Source: an uncultured Coriobacteriaceae bacterium
GTDB taxonomy: Bacteria; Actinomycetota; Coriobacteriia; Coriobacteriales; Atopobiaceae
Length of the DNA: 64,000 bases
Direction of reading: 5' to 3'
Assembly: GCA_902798915.1 (NCBI GenBank)
Contig: CADBYM010000013.1
Coordinates: forward strand, 1 to 64,000
Part shown: positions 8,505 to 16,202 of the stretch, piece by piece
Numbering within the stretch: the first letter of the stretch is position 1
How the letters are laid out: each line of letters begins with the position of its first letter
Notes under the pieces: generated by a model
The model's database searches: none
The model's input: only the letters and a program-made list of their open reading frames with translations
What the model was told of the DNA's origin: nothing
Position numbers and translations under genes: made by a program

Positions 8505-8633
8505 TCAACCCTGCCGCATGTGCTTGCCAGCGCCCTTGCGGTGGGGCTTGCGGTTCTCAATGGCCTTGATGATAAAGTGGGAGTCGACGTTTCCCAAGAC
8601 CGTGGCGAGAACCTCAATGGCGAATGCATCCAA
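8505..8633 (-). CDS. Micropeptide (42 aa), unknown
   Basis: A TTG start at 8633 sits 8 bp after a perfect AAGGAGG (8642-8648). The product begins LDAFAIEVLATVLG, has a moderately hydrophobic N-terminal half, and ends in a very basic tail (ENRKPHRKGAGKHMRQG). It is the upstream member of a tandem pair with the 30-aa gene at 8346-8438. Both begin with an initiator followed by Asp and then hydrophobic residues, which hints at common origin. Function is unknown. Confidence 0.5.
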   Translation of the reverse strand: MDAFAIEVLATVLGNVDSHFIIKAIENRKPHRKGAGKHMRQG

Positions 8634-8740
8634 TTTGACCACCTCCTTCCGTCCGACTGACAAGCAAAGTGCACCACATGCTAGAGGTTTATACATAGCA
8701 CATGCCGTATATTTCTCATCACAAATCGGACTTGATGATT

Positions 8741-9367
8741 ATGGCCAAGCCGAACCCGAGGCGTAGTAACGGCAACGCGAGACGCAAGCCCGTGCGATGG
8801 CTTCGCGCCCAGGGCATGCCGTGCTGGATATGCCAGGCGCTCGGCTTCGAGGGGACCATCGACTACTCAGAAAAGCCGCGTGAGATGTATGGCAATCTCA
8901 TTGACCCTAAACTCCCTTTATCACGGCGATATAGGCTGGAAAACATCACGGGAAATGACAACGAGATAAAGGACGTCTTTGTTCATGACATGCTGTCTGA
9001 GAACGGATTTGCTGTAAGCAGTCGCCTTATTATCAACCAGGGGGGTGCCGAGAACATCGACATAGACCTCAAAGGGCACCTATGCGAAGTAAAAAGCCCT
9101 GAGGCGGGACCGAATCCCGGCGCGAAGGACGAGCTCAAATTTGCGTATCGTGACGTTCAAAGAGCCCGACATCAATTCGAAGATAGAGTGAAGAAACAGG
9201 GCAAGAGCCCCGTGCCCATGCGAATTGTAATGAGCAACTACTACACGAAGTTTGACGAAAGCCGCGAAGAAGATATCTTCCGTAGATTTTGCTATGAAGT
9301 GCGGCGTCAAGGGTTTGCCGAAGCACTGTTTATCACTAAGGCTGGAGTGGTCCTACGCGCCATCTAA
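8741..9367 (+). CDS. Chimeric HNH-stub/PD-(D/E)XK nuclease-like protein
   Basis: This protein has 208 aa from ATG 8741. Residues 1-33 copy the N-terminus of phage packaging-type HNH proteins (MAKPNPRRSNGNARRK, then PCWIC at 27-31), but the HNH catalytic part is missing. Residues 66-208 look like a different nuclease: NEIKDVFVHDMLSENGF gives a helix, then IDID (106-109) and CEVK (115-118) fit a PD-(D/E)XK active site, as in some CdiA/MuF-type toxin tails. The base composition is more AT-rich than the neighbours. An in-frame ATG at 8702 would add 13 residues. No immunity-like gene is obvious nearby. Confidence 0.6.
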   Translation: MAKPNPRRSNGNARRKPVRWLRAQGMPCWICQALGFEGTIDYSEKPREMYGNLIDPKLPLSRRYRLENITGNDNEIKDVFVHDMLSENGFAVSSRLIINQGGAENIDIDLKGHLCEVKSPEAGPNPGAKDELKFAYRDVQRARHQFEDRVKKQGKSPVPMRIVMSNYYTKFDESREEDIFRRFCYEVRRQGFAEALFITKAGVVLRAI

Positions 9368-9433
9368 GAAAGAAGAGGCCAAAAAGCTCCGTCTGCACAG
9401 CGCTTATGGCCTCAATCGAAGTTTATCACACAT

Positions 9434-9520
9434 CGGGGCGTGGCGGAACTGGCAGACGCGGGTGCCTCAGAAGCACGTGGGCGCAAGCCCGTGCGGGTTC
9501 GACTCCCGCCGCCCCGACCA
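9434..9520 (+). tRNA. tRNA-Leu(CAG)
   Basis: The acceptor CGGGGCG (9434-9440) pairs perfectly with CGCCCCG (9510-9516), the discriminator is A, and CCA is encoded at 9518-9520. The anticodon loop CTCAGAA gives CAG. A long variable arm (TGGGCGCAAGCCCG) and the D-loop TGGCGGAACTGGCAGACGC are typical of class II leucine tRNAs. It lies about 120 bp left of the mobile element boundary. Confidence 0.93.
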
Positions 9521-9602
9521 CCTTCACAGGAACGGCAGGGCGATCTTCGCGTCCTTGAGGAACTCTTATGGTTGCTCTCGGTTTTCGACGTAAACGATTG
9601 AT

Positions 9603-9634
9603 AAAAAAACAGGCCAGACACACCGTCTGACCTG
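9603..9634 (-). terminator. Original tRNA-Val terminator, stranded by integration
   Basis: On the minus strand, CAGGTCAGAC (9634-9625) pairs with GTCTGGCCTG (9619-9610) around a 5-nt loop and is followed by seven T (9609-9603). It lies directly beyond the left attachment repeat, where the tRNA-Val transcript would have ended before the element inserted. Confidence 0.75.
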
Positions 9635-9643
9635 CGAAAATTC

Positions 9644-9688
9644 TGGTGGGCGATGCTGGATTCGAACCAGCGACCCCATCCGTGTGAA
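9644..9688. repeat. attL: 45-bp direct repeat from the tRNA-Val 3' half
   Basis: The 45 bases are identical to 23709-23753. They correspond to the 3' half of tRNA-Val(CAC), from the anticodon loop through CCA, on the minus strand. The identity stops abruptly on both sides. This is the left end of the integrated element. The 5' half of the tRNA is absent here, so this copy is not a functional tRNA. Confidence 0.93.
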
Positions 9689-9850
9689 TGTGTGTATAAA
9701 CTCTGCAATCTATAGGACGTTTGCGGACGCTAAAGGATTCTAACAGAAATAGAGTGACAAAACAGCAGGTAAAAGATGGTGTTAACCTACACCGACTTCT
9801 CAATCATGGTATAAGTAAGGACGTGGATGGACGGCGGTAACGTGCAACAT

Positions 9851-9892
9851 TGCAGCCCACTTGCAGCCCACCCGCGACCAATCTGCAGCCCA
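9851..9892. repeat. Left arm-type integrase binding sites (3 copies)
   Basis: TGCAGCCCA occurs at 9851-9859, 9862-9870 and 9884-9892 in one orientation, between attL and the integrase start. Three more copies in the same orientation lie just inside attR. Direct short repeats flanking a core site are typical of arm sites bound by the N-terminal domain of tyrosine integrases. Confidence 0.65.
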
Positions 9893-9921
9893 CTTGGGTT
9901 GCACGTTAAGAAGGAGGCACA

Positions 9922-11265
9922 ATGGCACACCACAAGCGCGAGTATTCGAATGGAAAGGTTAGCGCGTACAAGAGGCGCGGTAAGCTCGTGTGGAGGATGA
10001 CGGTAGACGAGTACACCGTCACCGACGCAACCGACGAGCGCGGCCTCGCCCTGTTCGAGGCGAACGGCACAAGGAGGGTCACGAGGACCCGACGCGTTCT
10101 CACCAAGCAGCTTGACATACCCTGTATCCAGTACAAGGACCGAAACGGCAACATTTCCTACCGCAACAAGGCCAAGGCAGAGGCAGCGTTCAAGGAGTGG
10201 CGCAACAGCCTGCTCGCCAAGGCGGAGAGCGACTATGAGCTCGCGCTTGCCAAAGAAGGCGCGAGGAAGTTCAGCTATGCGAGCATGACGATACCGAGGT
10301 TCGTTTCGATGTACATCGCGGAGCTCGAGGCCGACGGCACGCAGCCATCGACCACCAACGGCTACCGCAACGCTACGGCAAAGCTCTGTCGTTTCTTCGA
10401 GCACAAGACCATCGGGGAGCTCACATCAGACGACCTTACGGCGTTTGAGCGCCACTTCCGCAAGGAAGGGCTCAGCGACACCACCCTTGGCAAGGCAGAG
10501 CGTATCCTGAAGCAGGCGGTGAAAGCCCACAAGAAGCAGATCGGATTTGAGAACCCCTTTGACGAGCACCTCATACCGGCACCCAACGGGCCAGACCCCA
10601 ACCCGCTTGACGAGCGAAGCCTCGAGCTCGTGAAGGCCGACATAGCGGCGAGCAGGCCTACGCAGTTCATGACCGCCGTTGAGCTCGCGCTGAGAACGGG
10701 CATGCGCCAAGGCGAGGTTTGCGGCCTTCGGTGGTGCGACGTGAGCCTCGACCATGGGCGCATCCACATCTGCAACGCAATCGGACGCAAGGACGGCGGC
10801 ACCTGCTACGAGAAGGTACCGAAGACCAACAAGCGCAAGAAGGGCAAGGCCGACCGCTTCATCCCGATTTCGGCAAAGGTGCGCCGCATTCTGGAGCGTC
10901 GCTTTTCCTTCATGGTGGAGGAGTACAAGGAGGTCCACATCGGTTGCGATGACCACGAGGCACGTGATGCCGTCGCAAAGATGTTCGTCGTTGGAACCAC
11001 AGACGGGAGGTTTCAGAACCCGACCGTTCTCAGCCGAACATGGCGAGGCTACAGCATGAACCTCACCGGGACAAAGGGCCGACGGCCAGTATTTCACGAC
11101 CTGAGACATAGTTACGCCTCATATGCCATCGCCAACGGAATTGACCCGGTGACTGTCGCGGGCATTCTGGGCCACTCCGACCCGAGCATCACGATGCGCA
11201 TCTACGCTGACGTGTTGCCGAAGACAGCGGTGGCGGCACAAGACAAGATGGACGAAATTCTCTAA
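9922..11265 (+). CDS. int: Tyrosine-type site-specific integrase
   Basis: This 447-aa recombinase would drive integration and excision at tRNA-Val. A basic N-terminal arm-binding region (about 1-60) and a core-binding SAM-like domain (about 105-190) precede the catalytic domain. The catalytic set is visible: Arg262 (GMRQGE), His392 and Arg395 (HDLRH), His418 (GHSD) and nucleophile Tyr428 (RIYAD). The start is well placed after AAGGAGG. It is long for the family, with an insert around 40-80. It is the left-most gene, beside attL, as expected. Confidence 0.95.
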   Translation: MAHHKREYSNGKVSAYKRRGKLVWRMTVDEYTVTDATDERGLALFEANGTRRVTRTRRVLTKQLDIPCIQYKDRNGNISYRNKAKAEAAFKEWRNSLLAKAESDYELALAKEGARKFSYASMTIPRFVSMYIAELEADGTQPSTTNGYRNATAKLCRFFEHKTIGELTSDDLTAFERHFRKEGLSDTTLGKAERILKQAVKAHKKQIGFENPFDEHLIPAPNGPDPNPLDERSLELVKADIAASRPTQFMTAVELALRTGMRQGEVCGLRWCDVSLDHGRIHICNAIGRKDGGTCYEKVPKTNKRKKGKADRFIPISAKVRRILERRFSFMVEEYKEVHIGCDDHEARDAVAKMFVVGTTDGRFQNPTVLSRTWRGYSMNLTGTKGRRPVFHDLRHSYASYAIANGIDPVTVAGILGHSDPSITMRIYADVLPKTAVAAQDKMDEIL

Positions 11266-11277
11266 GGAGGCACTCCC

Positions 11278-11535
11278 ATGACCGACTCTCTGCAAGCAAT
11301 CGTCGCGGCGCTGCTCTTCGGAGAGGACGCCGGCCTTGCGGCCACGGATGGCGGCGCGGCATTCTACCCCGGAGGCCGCTGCATCGTCACCGTCAGCGAG
11401 GGCGCGCGCGAGCTGCTGGCCGAGGCATGGAGCACTGCAGAGCGGTACGAGCCCACCATGGGTCGCGGTGGCATCGCACGATACGATCTGAGAGGAGGTG
11501 ATAGAGTGAATGCTGCGGAGGTACCGTGTGCATAA
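11278..11535 (+). CDS. Hypothetical protein of the element
   Basis: This 85-aa protein has a strong TAAGGAGG start context and begins 12 bp after the integrase stop, so it is in the integrase operon. The N-terminus is mildly hydrophobic (MTDSLQAIVAALLFG) and the middle contains a Gly-rich FYPGGRCIVTVSEGAREL stretch. No family is recognised. A second GTG preceded by GAGGAGG occurs at 11506 near its end, in the same frame. Confidence 0.6.
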   Translation: MTDSLQAIVAALLFGEDAGLAATDGGAAFYPGGRCIVTVSEGARELLAEAWSTAERYEPTMGRGGIARYDLRGGDRVNAAEVPCA

Positions 11536-11619
11536 CGTTTGGCGACGGGCACACGGCACCCCATGGGACGGGACGGGCGCACCCGAATTTGCGCCCACCT
11601 CTGGAGAAAGGGTAACACA

Positions 11620-11802
11620 ATGACAAGGGACCAAATCACTTGCAAGCTCGCGAAAGCTCTTGAAATGACAGCCATGCTCGAGGAGACTACAAAGGGCGAC
11701 ATGAACACCTGCGCTGGCGGCATCCGCCACACGCTCGACGCAATCAGCGCAGAGATCATCGACGCACTCGAGGGGCTCGAGCTTCTTGGCAACGACGAGT
11801 AG
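11620..11802 (+). CDS. Hypothetical small acidic protein
   Basis: This 60-aa protein is predicted to be mostly helical (MTRDQITCKLAKALEMTAM, then a long helix ending in LEGLELLGNDE) and is acidic at its C-terminus. The start follows GGAGAAAGGG. Size and composition would suit a small regulatory or anti-repressor protein, but nothing specific can be claimed. Confidence 0.55.
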   Translation: MTRDQITCKLAKALEMTAMLEETTKGDMNTCAGGIRHTLDAISAEIIDALEGLELLGNDE

Positions 11803-11811
11803 GTAATAGTC

Positions 11812-12309
11812 ATGGGGACACAGGTAAAGACTTTCTTTACATTTATGGATTACGAGCGGTTGGACTTCCCATATAGAGACTATCCGCTAAGGGATGCCGT
11901 GTATCCCATTTATGCGTATGCGCGCGACAATGGAGTGGACGCGACCGCGTACACCTATGACTACAGCGCCATAACACAACGCCTAAAGGAGATGGTGAGC
12001 GAGGCCAAGGCGCTTTGCTCAGCCAACGGCGAGGAGTTGGCATCACGCCTTAGCATCTCGCGCAGGTCGCTGGACAAGTACATCGCGAGCCCCTACGACT
12101 TCCCCTGCGATCCGCTCGCGCACCTCTGCGCCATGACCAGTCACGACTATGACTGGGTACGCTGGGGCGTTACCCATCCAGACGGAGCCTACGGCGAGGG
12201 CACCGTCTCACCGGAGGACATCGCGACCATGTACGCGCAGCTCAGCGAGACCGACAGGGCGTGCATCAGCCGGATCATCCGCCCAATGTACTGGGACGCG
12301 TGGCGCTAG
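11812..12309 (+). CDS. Hypothetical protein with possible helix-turn-helix
   Basis: This 165-aa protein begins 10 bp after the previous gene. Residues about 62-92 (KEMVSEAKALCSANG, then ELASRLSISRRSLDKYI) read like a bihelical DNA-binding unit. Flanking parts are aromatic and acidic. It is the best candidate for a regulator in the left module, since no clear Cro/CI-type repressor is present. The ribosome binding site is weak (TAGGTAA). A loading or segregation role cannot be excluded. Confidence 0.5.
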   Translation: MGTQVKTFFTFMDYERLDFPYRDYPLRDAVYPIYAYARDNGVDATAYTYDYSAITQRLKEMVSEAKALCSANGEELASRLSISRRSLDKYIASPYDFPCDPLAHLCAMTSHDYDWVRWGVTHPDGAYGEGTVSPEDIATMYAQLSETDRACISRIIRPMYWDAWR

Positions 12310-12364
12310 CCATTGTGTGTTTCATGTGAACGTCAACTGAATGGCATTCGCCGCCTTTTCGTGT

Positions 12365-12409
12365 CGTGGGCAGTTTCAACCGAGACTCTGCCCACGGCAT
12401 CGTTCTTTT
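12365..12409 (+). terminator. Probable terminator of the integrase operon
   Basis: Arms CGTGGGCAG (12365-12373) and CTGCCCACG (12388-12396) are perfect, with a partly pairing 14-nt loop, and are followed by a T-rich CGTTCTTTT. It sits 56 bp after the third small gene. The remaining gap to 12650 holds no convincing gene. It is moderately AT-rich and likely carries the promoter for the replication module. Confidence 0.55.
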
Positions 12410-12650
12410 GCCGATAAGCGTACGGCAGTCAGGCAAAAGGGCACGAGGTTTTGCCCGATACAAAATCTGATGTACACATTCTCGCAAAACCCCAGCTCAG
12501 CAGGCATTTAGCACATGCGCTACTGTGATTGTGTCACGCGGCGGACGTGCAAGGCCCACGGGAGAAAGGAGGCGCACGGCAGGGCTTCGCCATGGACGCA
12601 GCGAGGATAACGGCGGGCAGAATGCCCGCAGGCAGAAAGGAATCATTCAC

Positions 12651-12926
12651 ATGGCTGACACAATCGCAACACGGAACAAGACAACGATGGCGCTCAAGGA
12701 CCGTGAGCCCGCCACGCAGGCGGACCTGGACAGGGCGCGGAGCTTGGTGGAGGTCAGCACGGCGGACGCGGCATGGCTCGCGAACATGAGCTATAGGCGT
12801 TTTCGCGAGCGCATGGCCAAAGGGCAGATACCCGGCACGCGCCGCGTGGGCAGCAGGTGGCACATCGCCGCAAAGCCGTTCGTGGCATGGCTGGAGAGCC
12901 CCGCGCCGGGGGAGGTGATCGCGTGA
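12651..12926 (+). CDS. Excisionase/AlpA-like winged-helix protein
   Basis: This 91-aa protein starts at ATG 12651 after AAAGGA. The C-terminal half (MSYRRFRERMAKGQIPG, then RRVGSRWHIAAKPFVAWL) matches the MerR/excisionase winged-helix pattern, in which a short helix-turn-helix is followed by a wing that reads the DNA and a closing helix. In satellites such proteins (AlpA-like) act in excision or switch on replication genes. It overlaps the primase gene by 4 bp, so the two are translationally coupled. Confidence 0.7.
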   Translation: MADTIATRNKTTMALKDREPATQADLDRARSLVEVSTADAAWLANMSYRRFRERMAKGQIPGTRRVGSRWHIAAKPFVAWLESPAPGEVIA

Positions 12927-13555
12927 GGGTGACCAAAGCGCCCACCACGAGGACGGCCATCCCCGACAGTGGGCTCACGGACGCGTGCTCTGTTCTCTCC
13001 GACTTTTGCGACTCGACCGCTAATGACAATCATACCACGAGATACGGCGTCACCCTCGACAACAGGGGCTTCACGCAGAAGCCGAAAGGCGCCCAGGTCG
13101 CTGGCATCACGCGCCGCATGCAAGGCCGTGGTCCCGAGGAGGTGACGCTGGCGCAGCTCGTGAGCGCCATCGCCTCGGGCGTGACGTGGTGCGGCGGCAC
13201 CTTTGAGCCTTCTAAGGCTGGCTGGGGTCAGTTCATCGGGCAGCGGCTCTTCGGCCTCGACTTCGACAACAAGGTCGAGGTGCTCGACCCCATGGACGCT
13301 CTCGGTCGCTGCGTCACGGAGGGCATCGACGTGCTCCTCTGGTACCCAACCTTCTCCGCAACCGTGGAGCCGTGGAGACCGAGGTTCCGGATCGTCATCG
13401 ACGCGGGCGTGACGCTTGACGACGCCACAGCTCGAGACTTCGACGTGTTCCTCAAGGGCACGTTCCCGGAGGCCGACAGAACCTTCAACCGAGCCCACAA
13501 CCGGCTCCTCTTCGGCACCCGCTGGGCGGTACAGCCCATGGAGATGGTCGCATGA
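12923..13555 (+). CDS. AEP-type primase-like replication protein
   Basis: This 210-aa protein uses the GTG at 12923, spaced 7 bp from GGAGG and overlapping the preceding stop. LFGLDFDNK (about 109-117) resembles the DxD catalytic site of archaeo-eukaryotic primases, and RPRFRIVID (about 152-160) and RAHNRLLFGT (about 192-201) match later conserved segments of phage and plasmid PrimPol domains. It overlaps the helicase gene by 4 bp. Together they form a primase-helicase replication unit for the element. Confidence 0.7.
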   Translation: MRVTKAPTTRTAIPDSGLTDACSVLSDFCDSTANDNHTTRYGVTLDNRGFTQKPKGAQVAGITRRMQGRGPEEVTLAQLVSAIASGVTWCGGTFEPSKAGWGQFIGQRLFGLDFDNKVEVLDPMDALGRCVTEGIDVLLWYPTFSATVEPWRPRFRIVIDAGVTLDDATARDFDVFLKGTFPEADRTFNRAHNRLLFGTRWAVQPMEMVA

Positions 13556-15297
13556 ACGCGCTCGAGCTGCTGAGCAAGCACGCGGGCAAGTCCGAGGAGC
13601 CGACGACCGAGCCGCCCGCACACAACGACGGCGACCACGGCGAACTCGGCGAAATCCTGGGCACGATCCCTTGCGTTCTCCTCTCGCGCGACGAGTGGCG
13701 CGACGTGAGCGACGGCTTCAAGGCCGCTGGCGGCGACTTCGCCGTTTGGGACGCATGGTGCCAGACCGACCCCGATCGGTACGACGAGGCCGAGAACCAA
13801 AGGCAGTGGGAGTCGTTCAACGGCTCGCACACGAGCGGCACCGTGATCCATTTCGCCGAGGTCTACGGTGGCTATGACCGGCACCACAGGCGCAGGGACA
13901 CGCCACCCGAGGAGTTCGTCACCGTCACCGTCACCGAGCCCATGCAGGATGCCGAGCCCGAGCCGATGCCTGAGCCCGACTTCCGCGACGAGCGCGGCAG
14001 GATCGTTCCTCACCTCCTTGCCCAGCACCTCATTGATGCTTGCTATTTTCGTTTTATCGACGGGGCACCGGCCATCTGGACGGGCACAAGATGGGCCTTC
14101 GGGACCGATGCCACCGCCTCCGTCGCCTACGGACTGGCCGACGACCTGCGAACAGCAAACCTCAAGGAGTGCTTGTCTTACCTCGCGCATAGTCCCAAGG
14201 TTCAGCACGTCGAGAGCACGACGGCGTTTGACGGCAAGGTGTACGTCGCGTTTCGTAACGCTACAGTCGAGGTTCACCCAGACTGGACGCGAGTGGTGAA
14301 GCCACAGCCGTCAATGCTCGTTACGAATACGATTTCTTGCGACTACCGGCCCGACACCCCGGACGGTGTGGCACACGACTTCCTGCAGGCAGTGACCGGA
14401 GGGCGGCTGGATCTCGTCAAGAACCTCGAGGAGGTGGCCGGCGCTTGCATGACAGCCTCGGGAGTCGTTCAGCAGTCACCGCTTCTCGTTGGGCGTGGTG
14501 GCCCGGAGGGACGCAAGACGGCATCGAACGGCAAGTCTACTTACATTGAGGCTCTGCGCTCTATGCTTGGTTCCGAGAACGTTACGGCAATCGACCCGAC
14601 CTCCATCTCCGAGCGTTTTCAAGCACGAAACCTCACGGGCAAGCTGGCGGCACTCTCCGACGACCTCGAGCGCAACGTGCTCTCGAGCAAGAATTCAATT
14701 TTCAAGAAGCTGATAACCTCCGAGCCAATTTACACCGACGTGAAGTTTGCGACCGGCTACGATTTTCGGCCATATGCCACGCAGGTTATATCCATGAATG
14801 GCGTGCCCAAGCTGGACACTGCCGACGACGGGCTCATGCGTCGAGTCCACATAGTACCGTTCGTGATGAGGTTCACCCCCGGCACCAAGGGTTACGACCC
14901 GAGCATGGGGCGCAAGCTGAGCACCGAGGCGGCGAAGTCCGAGCTGGCAAACATCGGTATCAAAGGACTCCAGCGGCTCCTACGTCAAGCGGAGTACACC
15001 CATGTTGAGGGCACGACCCACGAGATCAGCCTCATTCAGAGGGAGTCGTCGTCGGTATCCGAGTGGATAGCGGAGCGCAACATAGGCCCTCGTGACTTCG
15101 AGGGCAAGACCACAGCCGACGTTTACCCCCTCTATCGTCAATGGTGCCAGAACACCGGAGCAAAGCCGGTAAGTAACTCATGGTTTATTCGTCGCATAAA
15201 CGAAGATGTGAGTATGCAGCAGCAGCTTAACGGCCAGTACATCTCCACGGAGGTTTGCACCGGCAACGTCAGAAGGTATGTGCTCGTGACCGCGTAA
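13552..15297 (+). CDS. SF3 (D5-type) phage/plasmid helicase
   Basis: This 581-aa protein has an N-terminal region of about 130 residues (possible primase-C-terminal or accessory domain, with CQTDPDRYDEAE), then a D5-like helicase. The Walker A is SNGKSTY (Gly327, Lys328, Ser329, Thr330). The Walker B-like acidic pair is in LAALSDDLE, and the sensor segment is QVISMNGVPK. It would unwind the element origin as a hexamer. The C-terminal 90 residues resemble the DNA-binding tail of this family. The iteron array starts 46 bp downstream. Confidence 0.88.
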   Translation: MNALELLSKHAGKSEEPTTEPPAHNDGDHGELGEILGTIPCVLLSRDEWRDVSDGFKAAGGDFAVWDAWCQTDPDRYDEAENQRQWESFNGSHTSGTVIHFAEVYGGYDRHHRRRDTPPEEFVTVTVTEPMQDAEPEPMPEPDFRDERGRIVPHLLAQHLIDACYFRFIDGAPAIWTGTRWAFGTDATASVAYGLADDLRTANLKECLSYLAHSPKVQHVESTTAFDGKVYVAFRNATVEVHPDWTRVVKPQPSMLVTNTISCDYRPDTPDGVAHDFLQAVTGGRLDLVKNLEEVAGACMTASGVVQQSPLLVGRGGPEGRKTASNGKSTYIEALRSMLGSENVTAIDPTSISERFQARNLTGKLAALSDDLERNVLSSKNSIFKKLITSEPIYTDVKFATGYDFRPYATQVISMNGVPKLDTADDGLMRRVHIVPFVMRFTPGTKGYDPSMGRKLSTEAAKSELANIGIKGLQRLLRQAEYTHVEGTTHEISLIQRESSSVSEWIAERNIGPRDFEGKTTADVYPLYRQWCQNTGAKPVSNSWFIRRINEDVSMQQQLNGQYISTEVCTGNVRRYVLVTA

Positions 15298-15343
15298 ATA
15301 AATATTGCAAAGAGAGTAGGGCACGTTAGAAATTACTGCATCC

Positions 15344-15624
15344 ATTACAGCATCCCCGAGAGTTACAGCAAAAACGGGGATGCTGTAATTATGCTGTAAT
15401 ATGCTGTAATCCCTGCTAGATGCCCATTTTTGAGCCCGAAGTTACAGCATTACAGCATTTTTCGAGAAAAGTATTCTTCTTCTCTGGGGCACACCTACCA
15501 GACAATGACTTTGCATTTAAGCAGGTAGAGGCCCATATGCATATTAGATATGTGCCCTAGAAGGCCCACGGAGTCATTTTTAAAGAATTTTCGTAAAATG
15601 CTGTAATTGCTGTAATGCTGTAAT
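15344..15624. repeat. Iteron array, candidate replication origin
   Basis: Ten copies of TGCTGTAAT or its complement occur in 281 bp: forward at 15381, 15392, 15402, 15599, 15608 and 15616, and reverse at 15344, 15362 (8/9), 15441 (8/9) and 15449. Several lie 8-11 bp apart. The segment is far more AT-rich than the flanks and follows the primase-helicase genes. This is the expected shape of an origin bound by an initiator. The rest of 15298-15737 holds no gene and an imperfect hairpin near 15693-15708. Confidence 0.8.
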
Positions 15625-15902
15625 TAAAGACACAACTTTTATGTAAGAGTCTGCCTAACGTGCATCTTCAGTCATGTTGAGCTAAATCTGTTTTTCCCAT
15701 TTTTGGGAAAACCCTCAATACAGAAAAACAAACATCCGTGTCCCCAACCTTGCCCAACCTTCAAGCAGATGTACCCATCCAAGAGGTGTACGTACCATCA
15801 ACACGCGAGCAAGCACGCCAGAACCAAGTGGCGGCACCGCTTGGTCAATACACCGACCAAGCTATCGTGTACCATCCTCCGCACACGCGGGCTGCACACG
15901 AA

Positions 15903-15936
15903 ATGGAAGGTCTATCAAAAATGATAGACCTTCCAT
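15903..15936. repeat. 15-bp perfect hairpin at the frame switch
   Basis: ATGGAAGGTCTATCA (15903-15917) pairs perfectly with TGATAGACCTTCCAT (15922-15936) around AAAA. It ends one base before the C5 run where the HTH gene changes frame. No T tract follows, so it is not a standard terminator. Confidence 0.7.
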
Positions 15937-16022
15937 CCCCCACCCAGAGAAGAGCAATCGTCAGATAGGGCGAGAGCTTGGAGTGGATCACAAGACAGTA
16001 GGCTCTCAACGTGAGAAGTGGG

Positions 16023-16045
16023 GAGGTGCGGAATTTCCGCACCTC
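16023..16045. repeat. 23-bp near-perfect palindrome
   Basis: GAGGTGCGGAA (16023-16033) and TTCCGCACCTC (16035-16045) flank one base. It lies inside the HTH frame and 158 bp before the portal gene. With no loop it is more likely a protein-binding palindrome than an RNA hairpin. Confidence 0.6.
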
Positions 16046-16202
16046 TCCACCCCAGAGCCCGACGAGCCCAAGCCAACGTATCACGTCACCGTACCGTATG
16101 AGCCAGAGCAGTAAGAGAAGCCGATGATCATCAATAGTTTGTGCTATCTTCACTTTTAAGCTATACTATGTATGTACTGCAAAACCAGAAAGTGAGGCCA
16201 CA

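Larger units (their letters stand above)
15738..16114 (+). pseudogene. Frameshifted helix-turn-helix protein
   Basis: Two frames look coding. From GTG 15738, one frame gives a protein-like stretch (LQADVPIQEVYVPSTREQA) and ends at TAG 15966-15968. The -1 frame from about 15938 to TAA 16112-16114 encodes a clear HTH (SNRQIGRELGVDHKTVGSQ) and an acidic, Pro-rich tail (PEPDEPKPTYHVTV). The frames can be joined at a run of five C (15937-15941), so loss of one base explains the break. The real start is unclear and has no good ribosome site. It may be the lost replication or copy-control regulator of the element. Confidence 0.5.

Noticed and set aside
8224..8766. 180-codon plus-strand frame
   Set aside because: It runs antisense over the two micropeptide genes, has low-complexity composition (Thr-Thr-Lys, Pro-Pro runs) and no domain. 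The SD-led minus-strand genes explain the region better.
9644..9720. Second tRNA-Val gene on the minus strand
   Set aside because: Only the 3' half, from the anticodon loop to CCA, is present. The rest is unrelated, so it is the attL repeat and not a tRNA gene.
15903..15945. Programmed -1 frameshift site
   Set aside because: The hairpin lies upstream of the C5 run, whereas known -1 stimulators lie downstream, and no X-XXY-YYZ heptamer is in frame. Decay or slippage is the simpler view.
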